Positions 1 to 8,794 are shown, numbered from the stretch's first letter. The stretch is DNA of 40,540 nucleotides from Alphaproteobacteria bacterium (GCA_017466695.1 JAFTTR010000028.1:1-40540); one strand, 5' to 3'. Notes: generated from the letters alone by a model not told the origin. Translations and numbers: made by a program.

Positions 1-78
1 AAATTCCAGCTCATGGGCTATCGCCTGAACCATCACGACCTCTATGTCGGTCGTAAGCTCAATGCCACACCTCCTTAA
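1..78 (+). other. GC-rich segment at window edge, possibly the 3' end of a CDS
   Basis: Reading from base 1 gives an open frame ending in TAA at 76-78, with last residues GRKLNATPP, directly before a terminator. The segment is about half G+C, with CTC, CTG, CGC and GGC codons that are rare in the other genes here. It also contains an inverted repeat (ACGACC near 37-42 and GGTCGT near 51-56), so it could be part of a structured RNA or a repeat instead. On the other strand AAGGAGG precedes an open frame, but that frame has no ordinary start codon. I do not recognise the product. Confidence 0.3.
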
Positions 79-90
79 CGCAATAAAAAA

Positions 91-116
91 AGCACCCAAA
101 CGGGTGCTCTTTTCAT
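91..116. terminator. Bidirectional rho-independent terminator
   Basis: AGCACCC and GGGTGCT form a 7-bp stem with an AAA loop plus flanking bases. A T-run follows on the plus strand, and an A-run precedes it, giving U7 on the minus strand. It would end both the minus-strand tRNA and anything entering from the left. Confidence 0.8.
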
Positions 117-194
117 TGGTTGCGGGGGTGGGATTTGAACCTCACGACCTCCAGGTTATGAGCCTGGCAAGCTACCGGACTGCTCTACCCCGCG
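117..194 (-). tRNA. tRNA-fMet (CAT), initiator
   Basis: The minus strand folds as a tRNA with 5' acceptor strand CGCGGGG, 3' strand CCCCGCA and an encoded CCA end. Position 1 is C opposite A72, the mismatch that marks bacterial initiator tRNA. The anticodon loop is CTCATAA (anticodon CAT) on a CCAGG/CCTGG stem. The T-arm is odd: its 5' strand reads GTGAGG, six bases, against CCCAC, so one A is bulged and the gene is 78 rather than 77 nt. The D-stem GAGC/GCTT has one G-U pair. It could be functional with a bulge, a damaged copy, or carry a sequencing error. Confidence 0.85.
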
Positions 195-305
195 ATAGAA
201 TAAATGTAATATACATAATTTTAATATAAATGTCAATGCTTTTTTGAAAAAAAATTCATTTTTTTAAGAAATATAAAAAAAATGAAAGGGATATAGTTTT
301 TTCAC

Positions 306-334
306 TTGCTTTTTTGATGGGCTCGGTCCATATT
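306..334 (+). promoter_or_regulatory. Promoter for the OmpA/Pal-like lipoprotein
   Basis: TTGCTT (306-311), 17-bp spacer, CATATT (329-334). The predicted start of transcription near 341 leaves a short leader carrying the AGAGGAG ribosome site at 355-361. Confidence 0.45.
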
Positions 335-369
335 AATGCTGTATTTCATTTTTTTTAGAGGAGTTTCAT

Positions 370-813
370 ATGAAAAAACAAATTGCTACAATTGTTATGT
401 CATCTGCTCTTTTGCTTTCAGGGTGTGCCAGTTGGTGTGATGAATGTGCAGATGGTTCATGCGAAGTAACATCTAAAGTTGTTCTTCCTGCTCATGCATT
501 ATTCGCTTTTGATTCTGCTGAATTGTCAACTAAAGACATCGATGCTTTGGCCCCTGTTGTTGAAAGAATGACTGAAGATAAATCAGAAAAAGTTACAATT
601 AAAGGTTATACAGATAGCACAGGTCCTGCTGCATACAATCTTAAATTGTCAGAACGTCGTGCAGAATCTGTTGCTTCATATCTTGAATCAAAAGGTGTTT
701 GTGCAACAAGAATTACTACAGAAGGTTATGGAGAAACAAATCCTGTTGCTTCAAACGAAACATCTGCTGGTCGTGCACAAAACCGCCGTGCAGAAGTTGT
801 TACATACAAATAA
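370..813 (+). CDS. OmpA/Pal-family peptidoglycan-associated lipoprotein
   Basis: 147 residues. A signal peptide ends in the lipobox LLSGC (Cys19), so the protein should be lipidated and sorted to the outer membrane. From about residue 40 to the end it is an OmpA C-terminal domain, with GYTDSTG and NLKLSERRAESV as the conserved peptidoglycan-binding segments. Family members tie the outer membrane to diaminopimelate in the wall. Four extra cysteines lie around residues 23-31 (CDECADGSC), unusual just after the lipidation site. It has its own promoter and terminator and stands alone, with no tol genes beside it, so I do not call it pal. Confidence 0.88.
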   Translation: MKKQIATIVMSSALLLSGCASWCDECADGSCEVTSKVVLPAHALFAFDSAELSTKDIDALAPVVERMTEDKSEKVTIKGYTDSTGPAAYNLKLSERRAESVASYLESKGVCATRITTEGYGETNPVASNETSAGRAQNRRAEVVTYK

Positions 814-832
814 TTATTTGATTCTTCAAAAA

Positions 833-859
833 AAAGCGAGGTTTCCTCGCTTTTTTTTT
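833..859 (+). terminator. Rho-independent terminator after the lipoprotein gene
   Basis: AAGCGAGG and CCTCGCTT form a stem with a short T loop, followed by a run of nine T. Confidence 0.9.
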
Positions 860-906
860 ATTTCTAAAAAAATAATAAAAGTATTTATTTTTTTATTTTG
901 CTATGT

Positions 907-912
907 TATAAT
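907..912 (+). promoter_or_regulatory. -10 box for the Sel1-repeat gene
   Basis: Perfect TATAAT 24 bases before the start codon. The -35 region is only AT-rich (TTTATT at 884-889). The ribosome site AAGGAGA lies at 922-928. Confidence 0.4.
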
Positions 913-935
913 AAAATTATATAAGGAGACTAGAG

Positions 936-1940
936 ATGAAAAAGATACTTTTATTGTGTACTTTTTTGTGTTGTGTTACACCTGCAAAAGCTGATTTTGC
1001 TGATGCCGAGAGTTATTTTACACAACAGGATTATTCTCGTGCGTTTTCAGAATTTTTACCACTGGCGAATAATGGTGATTTTCGCTCTCAATATTATGTT
1101 GGGTATTTATATTTAAATGGATTGGGGGTTTCTCAAGATGTAAGAGAAGCTGTCCGTTATTTAAAAGAGTCATCTAGTCAAAATTATGATATGGCTCAGG
1201 CTTTGCTTGCTTTCTTATATGAAGAGGGGCATGCAGTCCCACAAGATAAAACAAAAGCGATGGAGTTGTATAAGTTGGCAGCTGAACAAAATAATGCTTC
1301 TGCCAATTTAAATTTAGGCGTTATGTATTATAATGGTTCAAATGTGGAAAAAGATCACAAGGTCGCTTTGGAATATTTTAAAAAAGTTCCGTTAGAAGAA
1401 AAACCTATTGTGGCTCGATATATTGGGGATATTTATTTAAACAATGTTGAGTTAAGAGATTATAAAAATGCATTGTATTACTATTCTGCAGCAGCTGCAA
1501 CAGGTGATTTGGATGCTTTTTTTGCATTAGGTGAAATTTATCGTAAAGGGTTAGGTGTGCCAAAAAGTGTAACAAAAGCATTGCCTTATTATAAATACGC
1601 TGCCTCAAAAGGATATGCTCCAGCACAATATATGTTGGGTATTATTTTCGCAAATGGAGAAGGTGTTACCAGAGATGTTGGAAAAGCTTATGCCTGGATT
1701 TCATTCGCTGCAGAGCAAAAATTTATAAATGCTGAAAAAGCAATAGAACAGCTGTCATCAAATATGTCGATTTCTGATTTTGACCAAGCACGTAGGCAAA
1801 TTGCATTAATTCAAGATAATGAAATGGGTAAGATGGCAATGCCTGTGATTGCAAAAGTTTCATTAAAAGCAGATGGGAAAAAAGCCACTGATCGAGCAGG
1901 AAGTAGAAGACGCAGAGGGGTCCGTTCTAGGAGGAATTAA
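936..1940 (+). CDS. Secreted Sel1-repeat (SLR/TPR-like) protein
   Basis: 334 residues. A signal peptide of about 19 residues ends at AKA. From residue 30 to about 260 there are six or so Sel1-like repeats of roughly 36 residues, with the A-x-(Y/L)-x-L-G-x-x-Y and G-(L/E)-G-V signatures (YLYLNGLGV, LGEIYRKGLGV, LGIIFANGEGV). Such repeats form alpha-solenoids that bind other proteins, often in the periplasm. The last 25 residues are strongly basic (RRRRGVRSRRN). The stop overlaps the next start as TAATG, and the AGGAGG serving that gene lies inside this one, so the two are translationally coupled. The partner is unknown. Confidence 0.85.
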   Translation: MKKILLLCTFLCCVTPAKADFADAESYFTQQDYSRAFSEFLPLANNGDFRSQYYVGYLYLNGLGVSQDVREAVRYLKESSSQNYDMAQALLAFLYEEGHAVPQDKTKAMELYKLAAEQNNASANLNLGVMYYNGSNVEKDHKVALEYFKKVPLEEKPIVARYIGDIYLNNVELRDYKNALYYYSAAAATGDLDAFFALGEIYRKGLGVPKSVTKALPYYKYAASKGYAPAQYMLGIIFANGEGVTRDVGKAYAWISFAAEQKFINAEKAIEQLSSNMSISDFDQARRQIALIQDNEMGKMAMPVIAKVSLKADGKKATDRAGSRRRRGVRSRRN

Positions 1941-2254
1941 TGTTAACCTATTTTTTTAAACACTTATTCTCATTTAATATTGCGAGTTTTTCAGGAATAG
2001 TTGCTGGATGGGCTTTGTTTATGACCTATACTGGCTCAATGCCTCTTCCTCCACTTTTATTTTCTCGTGAACTTTATTTTATGGGGCTGCTTGGCGCTTC
2101 TATTTTTCATTTCTTTTTGTGGGTATTGCTTGATAAAGCTAGCTTTTATAATATTAAAAATAGAATGAAAGATTTGTTGTTAGACTATCTTGTTTTGATG
2201 GCTGTTACAACTTGTTTTTGTTCAATGCTTTTTTTAATTAATACTTTCTATTAA
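1940..2254 (+). CDS. Small inner-membrane protein of unknown function
   Basis: 104 residues with about three hydrophobic segments (near 12-30, 45-68 and 82-103), joined by a short basic loop NIKNRMKD. The start ATG at 1940 overlaps the preceding stop by one base and uses the AGGAGG at 1929-1934, so its synthesis is tied to the Sel1-repeat protein. I recognise no family. The 3' end overlaps the convergent gene by four bases. Confidence 0.7.
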   Translation: MLTYFFKHLFSFNIASFSGIVAGWALFMTYTGSMPLPPLLFSRELYFMGLLGASIFHFFLWVLLDKASFYNIKNRMKDLLLDYLVLMAVTTCFCSMLFLINTFY

Positions 2255-3060
2255 TCTTGGATATTCTTATAGGCTGGTGTTAAGTCTAAATCATTTAAAT
2301 CACCCGTTAAAAAGCGTAAGATTTTTTTCTTCAAAATACTGCGTTGTGTTGTTTCTTCACCTATTCCTAGACTTGCTAAATAAGAATCATATTTTTGGAA
2401 TAAACCATAATCTTTGATTGTTACAGATAAGGGGGTTGCACTTGAATAAAATGAATAGTATAGACCTTCATTTTGAGTTTGCGTTGGATTGATTCTTGTT
2501 TTAAAATCGATATCGATTAATTGTGGATTAACAATTCGCCCATAAGTGATTAAGTTATCTCCTTTTTGTTTGATAATAAGGGAAATATTAAGTTTTAATT
2601 CATCTATATTAGATAAAGCTAGACTTTGTAAGGGCTTTTGGAATGTGTCCTTTATTGGTTTGTAATTTTTTAATTCATTGATAATGTGAATGTTGTAATT
2701 TTTTCTAAGAGAATTTAAAACGTCTATGTGTGTATTTATCATGCGAATATGAACAAAATCACTTTGATGCTTCACTATCATTTTTTCAATTAAATGATCT
2801 ACGGCGATATTTGGGAAAGTTACTTTATAAAAAATAATACCATCTCCGAAGAATGGTTTAGAAACACTTTTATATTTCATATCAACAGGATTGATTTGAT
2901 ATGTTTTTAATAAATTTATAATGCTTTTTTTTGTGTGAATTTGATGATAAGCTATAAGCGTTACACAAAAAAATGCAATTGAAAATAAACAGATATAAAA
3001 TAATTTGGTTGTTTTTTTTATCATTGTCTTAGGTGTTTTTTTATATTTTATTCGGTTCAT
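2251..3060 (-). CDS. Membrane-anchored extracytoplasmic protein of unknown function
   Basis: 269 residues. A basic N-terminus (MNRIKYKKTPKTMIKKTTK) is followed by one transmembrane helix (about 20-42), then a soluble domain that should face the periplasm. The domain has no motif I recognise; its alternating hydrophobic pattern suggests beta-strands. The start overlaps the stop of the upstream frameshifted gene as ATGA, which implies an operon and coupled translation. Confidence 0.7.
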   Translation of the reverse strand: MNRIKYKKTPKTMIKKTTKLFYICLFSIAFFCVTLIAYHQIHTKKSIINLLKTYQINPVDMKYKSVSKPFFGDGIIFYKVTFPNIAVDHLIEKMIVKHQSDFVHIRMINTHIDVLNSLRKNYNIHIINELKNYKPIKDTFQKPLQSLALSNIDELKLNISLIIKQKGDNLITYGRIVNPQLIDIDFKTRINPTQTQNEGLYYSFYSSATPLSVTIKDYGLFQKYDSYLASLGIGEETTQRSILKKKILRFLTGDLNDLDLTPAYKNIQD

Positions 3061-4414
3061 TTATCCACCTCACATGATTCGTTTTTGCAAGACTGAATAC
3101 TTGTTGCTTTAATCGTTCCACGATAGAGTGGAGGGGGATTATTCGCATTAAGAGAACCTGATATTTTGTACCAGCCAGTCTTTAAAACTTTTCCTTGAAC
3201 AATTAAGGGTAAAGGTTTTGTTATGAAACTTGCTTTATTGCTGTTTGATGAAACAAATCCAATAAAATTGACATCTACAGGGGCTTTTTTTACTTTTGAT
3301 AGAACACATTGGTGTGCAATAGGATGGTTTTCAAGTTCTATGCTTTCTTTATGATGATAGCTTTTTTGAGGAAGGGGAAAAGAAAAAAGATCTGTTTCTT
3401 TTTCTTGATTTTTGGGTCATTTTTTGGTGTCTCAATATTCTCATCAAAAGTATCAAAAGCAACAAGGTGATTTGTTTTTAAAACGGGAACAGGGGTTTCT
3501 GTTAAATCATTTTTATTTGTCAGTAAATCCTCTTTTTGCTCGCTAAAGGAGGTATCTGAAAAACTGGTAGAATGTTTTTTTTCTGTAACATTTTTAAAGG
3601 GGAGTAAATCAATTTTTTTTGTTAATGCTTCACGCAGAGCATCTAAATCCTTTTCTTTTGGAGAAATAACATCTTCCAAATTGGCAATTTCAATTGTTTT
3701 TGAGTAATGGCCTGATTTTTTTAAAGCCTCTTCTTGCCACGTGTTTTTACTCGTATGATTTTTTAAATCAATTTCAGAATAAAATACGATATCTTCTTGT
3801 TTAGGTTCAATTACTGGGCTGACAAAAAGCATGACCTTGTCTGCAACAGGACAAATCGTTCGAACGTGTTTTTCAATGTTTTTAAAAATCAATTGTTGTC
3901 GTTTTTTATTAGCAAAAGCAGGAATTTGTTCCGTAACAATGAGTAAACGAAATGGATCGCAAACGTGAAAACTGCCATAATCACCATTTTGGTTTTTTGT
4001 TGCAACCATTTGCCCAATATAATCCATGTCATTCAAATCATCTTTAGCGAGTAAAAATGTTGCTTTTTGAACTCCAAGTTCCTCAGAAAATCTTGTTAAA
4101 AAAGGAGCATCAACAAAAGCATCGCCCGTCCAATATCCATAGGAAAAATAGCCATAAATTTTTTCAGTTGGTTGAGAAAAGGCATCAAAAATAGTGATAT
4201 CATGATATCCGTCTAACCAGCCGTCATTTGGACAATTGAGTTGATTGGCAACAAAATGCCATCCTTTCGCATTTTTTTCAGTCAAGTATCTCATTTTGCA
4301 GGTGCCATCTTTTGATGAAATTTGTTGTTCTTCTAATAAAAAGGCATTAGCAGAATGGGGTAAGCTGCAAACAAAAATGAATAATAAAAAAAGAAAAAAA
4401 GCCTTTATTCTCAT
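3057..4414 (-). pseudogene. Secreted protein of unknown function, reading frame broken once
   Basis: The frame opening at 4414 encodes a signal peptide (ending at ANA, about residue 24), then a soluble domain with several Cys. It closes at 3338 after a lysine/phenylalanine-rich tail that looks out of frame. Adding one A to the A5 run at 3409-3413 (minus strand) joins it to a second frame that stays open to TGA at 3057-3059, giving about 452 residues. The joined sequence (KNQEKETDLF, then GWYKISGSLN and SCKNESCEVDK) looks like real protein. The joined stop overlaps the next ATG as ATGA, which supports the longer product. Explanations are a sequencing indel, a real mutation or slippage in the A-run. 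The function is not recognised. Confidence 0.7.
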
Positions 4415-4475
4415 ATCTTATATTATACGCAGCTTTTTATAAAAATCAACAAAACTTTTTTAATAGATTTTTTTG

Positions 4476-6068
4476 TTATTTTTCTTTTGATACGACCAGG
4501 CAACCCATTTTCTTTTGTTTTAATTTTCTACATACATTTTGAGCTGCTTTTTTAGAGTAAAAACCATAAATTCTTGACCTATAATAATCCAAGGATTGGG
4601 GGGTTAAAATTTGTTTGTTGTGTATTTTTAAAATACGTGTTGCTCGTTCAGCTTGTTGAATGGCAGCTTCTTTTGTTTTAAAGGCTCCGACTTGAATTCC
4701 CCAGCCACTTGGTTTTTCAATTTCAAGCGCAGTGTCTTTAGGCGTTAATTGATTAATGACAACTTGTTGTGTTTCTTCAGTTTGAGGGCGCTTTTCTTGG
4801 ACTGAAGGTTCAAGCGTTTTTGATTCAACTGATTCGGAGGAGGGGGTGCTTGTAGATGAAATTACATTTGTGGGTTCTACTACTTGAGGGGTTAAAGAAT
4901 TTTGGATTATCTCATTTGATGGAATTTCATTTTTGACATCTTGTTCTTCTGGTTGATTTTGATAATTTATTTTGTCTTCTTTTTCAAAAGCTTCTTCTGC
5001 TTTGATGTTGCTGCCTTGATCAATCAATGAATTTTCTATTTTTTGTTCTTCTAAGGTGTTTTTGGCAATTAAAGTCTCTTTAGATGTTTCATTTTCAGCA
5101 GCGTGAGCTGGTTTTGAACCAAAAGGATTTAATGCCAAAAGTTTGCTGCGATTTAGATGTTTGTTTGATTTTAAAATATTATCAAGACGTTTAGCCATAA
5201 CAATAAACAAGGGGGTCATGTCTGGTTTTTCAAGCAAAGCTTTTTTATTTAACACATTAGATTTTTGAGATGACTTGTGTTTTTTTATTCTAGAAAAACC
5301 TCTATCGAGCAGATTCATTGCTTGTCTATCACGAAGGGCGACAGTATCTTGACCAATGACAACAGAAACAAGTCGATTATTGTTTCTTTTTGCCGTTGAA
5401 ATAATATTATATCCAACAGCCGAAATGTAGCCTGTTTTTAAACCTTCAGCACCTTTATATTTTTTTTGAACATGATTGTGTGAGCGATAAGTTCTTCCTT
5501 TGTATGAGAAGGTGCGTTTTGAAAATAATTTATAATGGTGAGGAAAATGATGTATCATTGCCATGGCCAAAACAGCCATATCTTGAGCTGTTGTAACTTG
5601 GTCAGGATTATGAAGACCTGAGGCATTTTTAAATGTTGTGCTTTTTAACCCTAAAGAGTGGGCTGTTTGCGTCATCATTTGGGCAAATTCGGCTTCACTT
5701 GGGGCGAGAGCTTCAGCAAGGACAACGGCTACATCATTTGCTGAAATAATAATTAATGCCATAATAGCATCTCGAACAGAAATGGTTTGTCCTGCTTTTA
5801 CATAAAGTTTTGATCTAGGTTGTCTTGCTGCTTTTAAGGACACTGGAAGCCTGTCATCCATTTTTAGAATACCTTTATCAATAGCGCTGAAGGTCATATA
5901 AAGTGTCATAACTTTTGTAAGTGAGGCAGGATATTGTTGAATTTGAGAATTTTTTGAAGAAAGAATGAGCCCACTTTTTGTATCAGCAACCAATGTCGAA
6001 ACACTTGTTTGCCCCATAAGTGGAAACAAAAATACAGATACAAAAATAAGAACTTTGAAAAATCTCAT
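4476..6068 (-). CDS. D-alanyl-D-alanine carboxypeptidase (PBP5/6 family) with C-terminal SPOR domain
   Basis: 530 residues. After a signal peptide (about 1-21) comes an S11 peptidase domain with all three active-site motifs: S49-L-T-K52, S109-A-N111 and K211-T-G213. It removes the terminal D-Ala from peptidoglycan stem peptides in the periplasm. A long acidic Glu/Gln/Ser-rich linker (about 330-450) leads to a SPOR domain (about 455-528, GWGIQVGAFKTKEAA), which in other proteins binds denuded glycan at the septum. DacA-plus-SPOR is a common alphaproteobacterial arrangement and suggests a role in division. It has its own promoter, divergent from uvrC. Confidence 0.92.
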   Translation of the reverse strand: MRFFKVLIFVSVFLFPLMGQTSVSTLVADTKSGLILSSKNSQIQQYPASLTKVMTLYMTFSAIDKGILKMDDRLPVSLKAARQPRSKLYVKAGQTISVRDAIMALIIISANDVAVVLAEALAPSEAEFAQMMTQTAHSLGLKSTTFKNASGLHNPDQVTTAQDMAVLAMAMIHHFPHHYKLFSKRTFSYKGRTYRSHNHVQKKYKGAEGLKTGYISAVGYNIISTAKRNNNRLVSVVIGQDTVALRDRQAMNLLDRGFSRIKKHKSSQKSNVLNKKALLEKPDMTPLFIVMAKRLDNILKSNKHLNRSKLLALNPFGSKPAHAAENETSKETLIAKNTLEEQKIENSLIDQGSNIKAEEAFEKEDKINYQNQPEEQDVKNEIPSNEIIQNSLTPQVVEPTNVISSTSTPSSESVESKTLEPSVQEKRPQTEETQQVVINQLTPKDTALEIEKPSGWGIQVGAFKTKEAAIQQAERATRILKIHNKQILTPQSLDYYRSRIYGFYSKKAAQNVCRKLKQKKMGCLVVSKEK

Positions 6069-6113
6069 TTTTCCCCTTTGTTTAGTCTCAAATAAATCCT
6101 ATTGTTATAAGTC

Positions 6114-6142
6114 AGTATAAAGAGATTTATTTTTTTTTACAA
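6114..6142 (-). promoter_or_regulatory. Promoter for the D,D-carboxypeptidase gene
   Basis: On the minus strand TTGTAA (6142-6137), 17-bp spacer, TATACT (6119-6114). It gives a leader of about 40 nt with AAAGGGGA before the ATG at 6068. Confidence 0.55.
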
Positions 6143-6152
6143 CAAATAATCG

Positions 6153-6181
6153 TTGATTTTAGTATATTTTTTTATCATATT
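6153..6181 (+). promoter_or_regulatory. Promoter for uvrC giving a leaderless mRNA
   Basis: TTGATT (6153-6158), 17-bp spacer, CATATT (6176-6181). The ATG of uvrC begins at 6188, just where transcription should start. There is no ribosome site before it. Confidence 0.5.
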
Positions 6182-6187
6182 AAAAAT

Positions 6188-8014
6188 ATGCAAACAAGTC
6201 ATAAGAAAAAGGGTGTATTATTTCTTAAAGAAAAGATAAAATCTATTTCTCACAAAGCAGGTGTTTATCGCATGATTGGTGAAGATGGACGGGTTCTTTA
6301 TGTTGGAAAAGCTAAAAATTTAAAAAATAGATTACTAAATTATACTCGGCCCGAAAAATTATCTTATCGCATTCAGCAAATGATCAGTGAAACTGTTGAT
6401 TTGATTGTGATTGAAACAGCTGGTGAAACAGAAGCGTTTTTGTTGGAAAATGATCTTATAAAAGAATTTCATCCATACTATAATATATTGCTAAAAGATG
6501 ATAAAAGTTATCCATATATTGTTATTACAGATGATGAATATCCTCGATTGATAAAATATAGAGGAACGAGGAAAATAAAAGGGACTTATTTTGGGCCTTT
6601 TTCGTCTGTTTATGCTGTGAAACAATCTTTAACAGAATTGCAAAAGATTTTTGGATTAAGAACATGCTCAGATTCTTATTTTAAAAATAGAACGAGACCT
6701 TGTCTGTTATACCAAATAAAAAGATGTTTGGGACCTTGTTGTCAGTGTGTTTCAAAAGAAGAATATCTTGAGAAAGTCAGTGATGCAAAATCCTTTATGA
6801 AAGGTGAGAAAACAGATATTCAATCTAAGTTAAAAGTTGAAATGGATTTGTTTTCTGAACAAATGGAGTATGAAAAAGCTGCTGTTGTGAGGGATAAAAT
6901 TCTTGCCCTTAATCAAATTCAAAATACCAATTCAGAAGTTGTTTTAAAAAACACAGATATGGTTGCTCTTTATACAAACGGTCAGCAAGCAGGTGTCGAA
7001 ATTTTCTTTTATAGAGGGGGGAGAGCTCAAGGAAATATTTTTCATTTATTAACAGATATAGATGAAGAAAATCCACAAGAATCTTTAGCTTCATTTTTGA
7101 TGCAATTTTATGATACGATTATTCCACCTAAATATATTTTACTTTCGTGTGACGTTCCTCAAGGGTTGTCCGAAGCTTTATCTCAACGAGCTAATTTTTT
7201 GGTCCATGTGGATAAAATTCCTGTTCGTGGGGCAAAAAATAAACTGATGCAACAATTGCTTCAAAATGCGAAAAAGTCTTTTGAACAACAATTAAATGAA
7301 AAAGAAATAAAACAAACTGTATGGGATGAACTTAGAAAGTTATTAGAGATTGAAAAATTAGATAAAGTTGAAATTTATGATAATAGTCATATTCAAGGGG
7401 CATCAGCTGTTGGGGCAATGGTGTGTGCTTCTGTGAAAGGATTTGAAAAAAATAATTATCGTAGATTTAATATTGATGGCACAATGGCAAAAACAAATGA
7501 TGATTTTGGCATGATGAAAGAAGTCATGTATCGCAGATTAACGAGGGGAGTTAAAGAAAATAATTTGCCATCAGCTATGTTGATTGACGGAGGAAAAGGA
7601 CAACTCTCGTCTGTGTTAGAAATTATGAATGAATTAAATATAACATCAGTTGCTGTTTTAGCTGTTGCAAAAGGTGAAGAGCGAAACAAGGGGAAAGAAA
7701 CTCTCTTTTTAGGGACAAATCCACAAACGCCTATTCATTTAGATTTGAAGAGTGATTTAATTCATCTTATTCAACGATTAAGAGATGAAGCACATCGTTT
7801 TGCAATCGGCTCACATAGAAAAAGACGCGCTCAAAATATGTTTCATGAAACATTACTTGATATTGAAGGCATTGGGAAGAAAAGAAAAAAAGATTTATTG
7901 CAGTATTTTGGGTCACCAAAAGCGATCGCTGGCGCTTCAATCGAGCAAATTATGAAAGTTGAAGGAATAAGTGAAAAAATTGCAAAAAAAATATATACAT
8001 TTTATCATGATTAG
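6188..8014 (+). CDS. uvrC: Excinuclease ABC subunit C
   Basis: 608 residues, the normal UvrC length. It makes the 3' and 5' incisions in nucleotide excision repair after UvrA/UvrB load on damage. The N-terminal GIY-YIG nuclease shows GVY (25-27), YVG (38-40) and Arg48. The Cys-rich segment RTCSDSYFKNRTRPC, a UVR (UvrB-binding) motif near 220-250 (EQMEYEKAAVVRDKI), the RNase H-like second nuclease with YDNSHIQG, and C-terminal helix-hairpin-helix motifs follow in order. No in-frame ATG, GTG or TTG lies between 6188 and residue 29, which is inside the nuclease fold, so the start is firm although no Shine-Dalgarno sequence precedes it. Confidence 0.96.
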   Translation: MQTSHKKKGVLFLKEKIKSISHKAGVYRMIGEDGRVLYVGKAKNLKNRLLNYTRPEKLSYRIQQMISETVDLIVIETAGETEAFLLENDLIKEFHPYYNILLKDDKSYPYIVITDDEYPRLIKYRGTRKIKGTYFGPFSSVYAVKQSLTELQKIFGLRTCSDSYFKNRTRPCLLYQIKRCLGPCCQCVSKEEYLEKVSDAKSFMKGEKTDIQSKLKVEMDLFSEQMEYEKAAVVRDKILALNQIQNTNSEVVLKNTDMVALYTNGQQAGVEIFFYRGGRAQGNIFHLLTDIDEENPQESLASFLMQFYDTIIPPKYILLSCDVPQGLSEALSQRANFLVHVDKIPVRGAKNKLMQQLLQNAKKSFEQQLNEKEIKQTVWDELRKLLEIEKLDKVEIYDNSHIQGASAVGAMVCASVKGFEKNNYRRFNIDGTMAKTNDDFGMMKEVMYRRLTRGVKENNLPSAMLIDGGKGQLSSVLEIMNELNITSVAVLAVAKGEERNKGKETLFLGTNPQTPIHLDLKSDLIHLIQRLRDEAHRFAIGSHRKRRAQNMFHETLLDIEGIGKKRKKDLLQYFGSPKAIAGASIEQIMKVEGISEKIAKKIYTFYHD

Positions 8015-8053
8015 GTTATAACTAAGAAAAATGGTTTATCAATGAGGTGAGAT

Positions 8054-8788
8054 ATGGTTAAAAAGAACAAAACCCAACAAAAAAAAGCTTTAAGTTCAGA
8101 TAATGAAGTAAAATCAGTTGTTGTAGAGGCTGTTGAATTGGTTGATGAGGTTGAAAAAAACGAATCGGTGAAAAAGCCTTTAGTGAACAAAGAAATTGTT
8201 GAAAAAGTTAAAAAAGATATGAAAAAACAAATGAATATTCCAAATTTGTTAACGCTTTTTCGAATCTGGGCAATTCCTGGAATTGTTTTAACATTCTTTT
8301 TTAATTCAGCTACAGCAGCTTGGTTTGGGGTTTTACTTTTTGCATTAGCTGGTATCAGTGATTATTTGGACGGATATTTGGCACGTCATTGGAATCAACT
8401 TTCTAGATTTGGCCGCGTATTAGATCCAATTGCTGATAAATTATTGGTTGGGGCTATGCTGTTGATGTTAGCTTATACTGCTCGTTTAGGTGATTGGGGG
8501 ATTATACCTGCTGTTGTGATTTTGTGTCGTGAAATTTTGGTTTCAGGTTTGCGTGAATTTTTGGCTGAAATTAAAGTTGGCTGTCCTGTGACTCGTTTAG
8601 CAAAATGGAAAACGGCTTGTCAGATGATGGCTTTGCCTGTTTTAATGGTTGCAGAACCAACATTTAGTGGTGCTTATTCAGATACACTTTATGTTTTAGG
8701 TCATTTAGCTTTATGGGGTGCTGCTATATTGACGGTTATGACGGGATATGATTATTGGAAATCTGGCCGAAAATATATGGAAGATTAG
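8054..8788 (+). CDS. pgsA: CDP-diacylglycerol-glycerol-3-phosphate 3-phosphatidyltransferase
   Basis: 244 residues. It transfers phosphatidyl from CDP-diacylglycerol to glycerol 3-phosphate, the committed step to phosphatidylglycerol, in the inner membrane. The CDP-alcohol phosphatidyltransferase signature is complete: D106-G-x2-A-R111-x8-G120-x3-D124-x3-D128. Several membrane helices cover 70-235. The first 59 residues are an unusual charged, Lys/Glu/Val-rich extension; the core starts at NIPNLLT (61-67), where this family normally begins. The upstream ATG is preferred because GAGGTGAG precedes it and none precedes Met60. It follows uvrC by 39 bases and may share its transcript. Confidence 0.93.
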   Translation: MVKKNKTQQKKALSSDNEVKSVVVEAVELVDEVEKNESVKKPLVNKEIVEKVKKDMKKQMNIPNLLTLFRIWAIPGIVLTFFFNSATAAWFGVLLFALAGISDYLDGYLARHWNQLSRFGRVLDPIADKLLVGAMLLMLAYTARLGDWGIIPAVVILCREILVSGLREFLAEIKVGCPVTRLAKWKTACQMMALPVLMVAEPTFSGAYSDTLYVLGHLALWGAAILTVMTGYDYWKSGRKYMED

Positions 8789-8794
8789 GTTGAA

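Noticed and set aside
69-76. ACCTCCTT resembling the 3' end of 16S rRNA
   Set aside because: No other 16S sequence precedes it, and the context does not match the conserved 3' helix.
1-78. Minus-strand frame with AAGGAGG and an ATT start, as in infC
   Set aside because: The encoded residues do not resemble translation initiation factor IF3, and ATT is otherwise not used as a start.
44-229. Open frame of 61 codons across the tRNA
   Set aside because: It runs antisense through the terminator and the tRNA-fMet gene; the protein-like GVGFEP stretch is a known artefact of reading tRNA complements.
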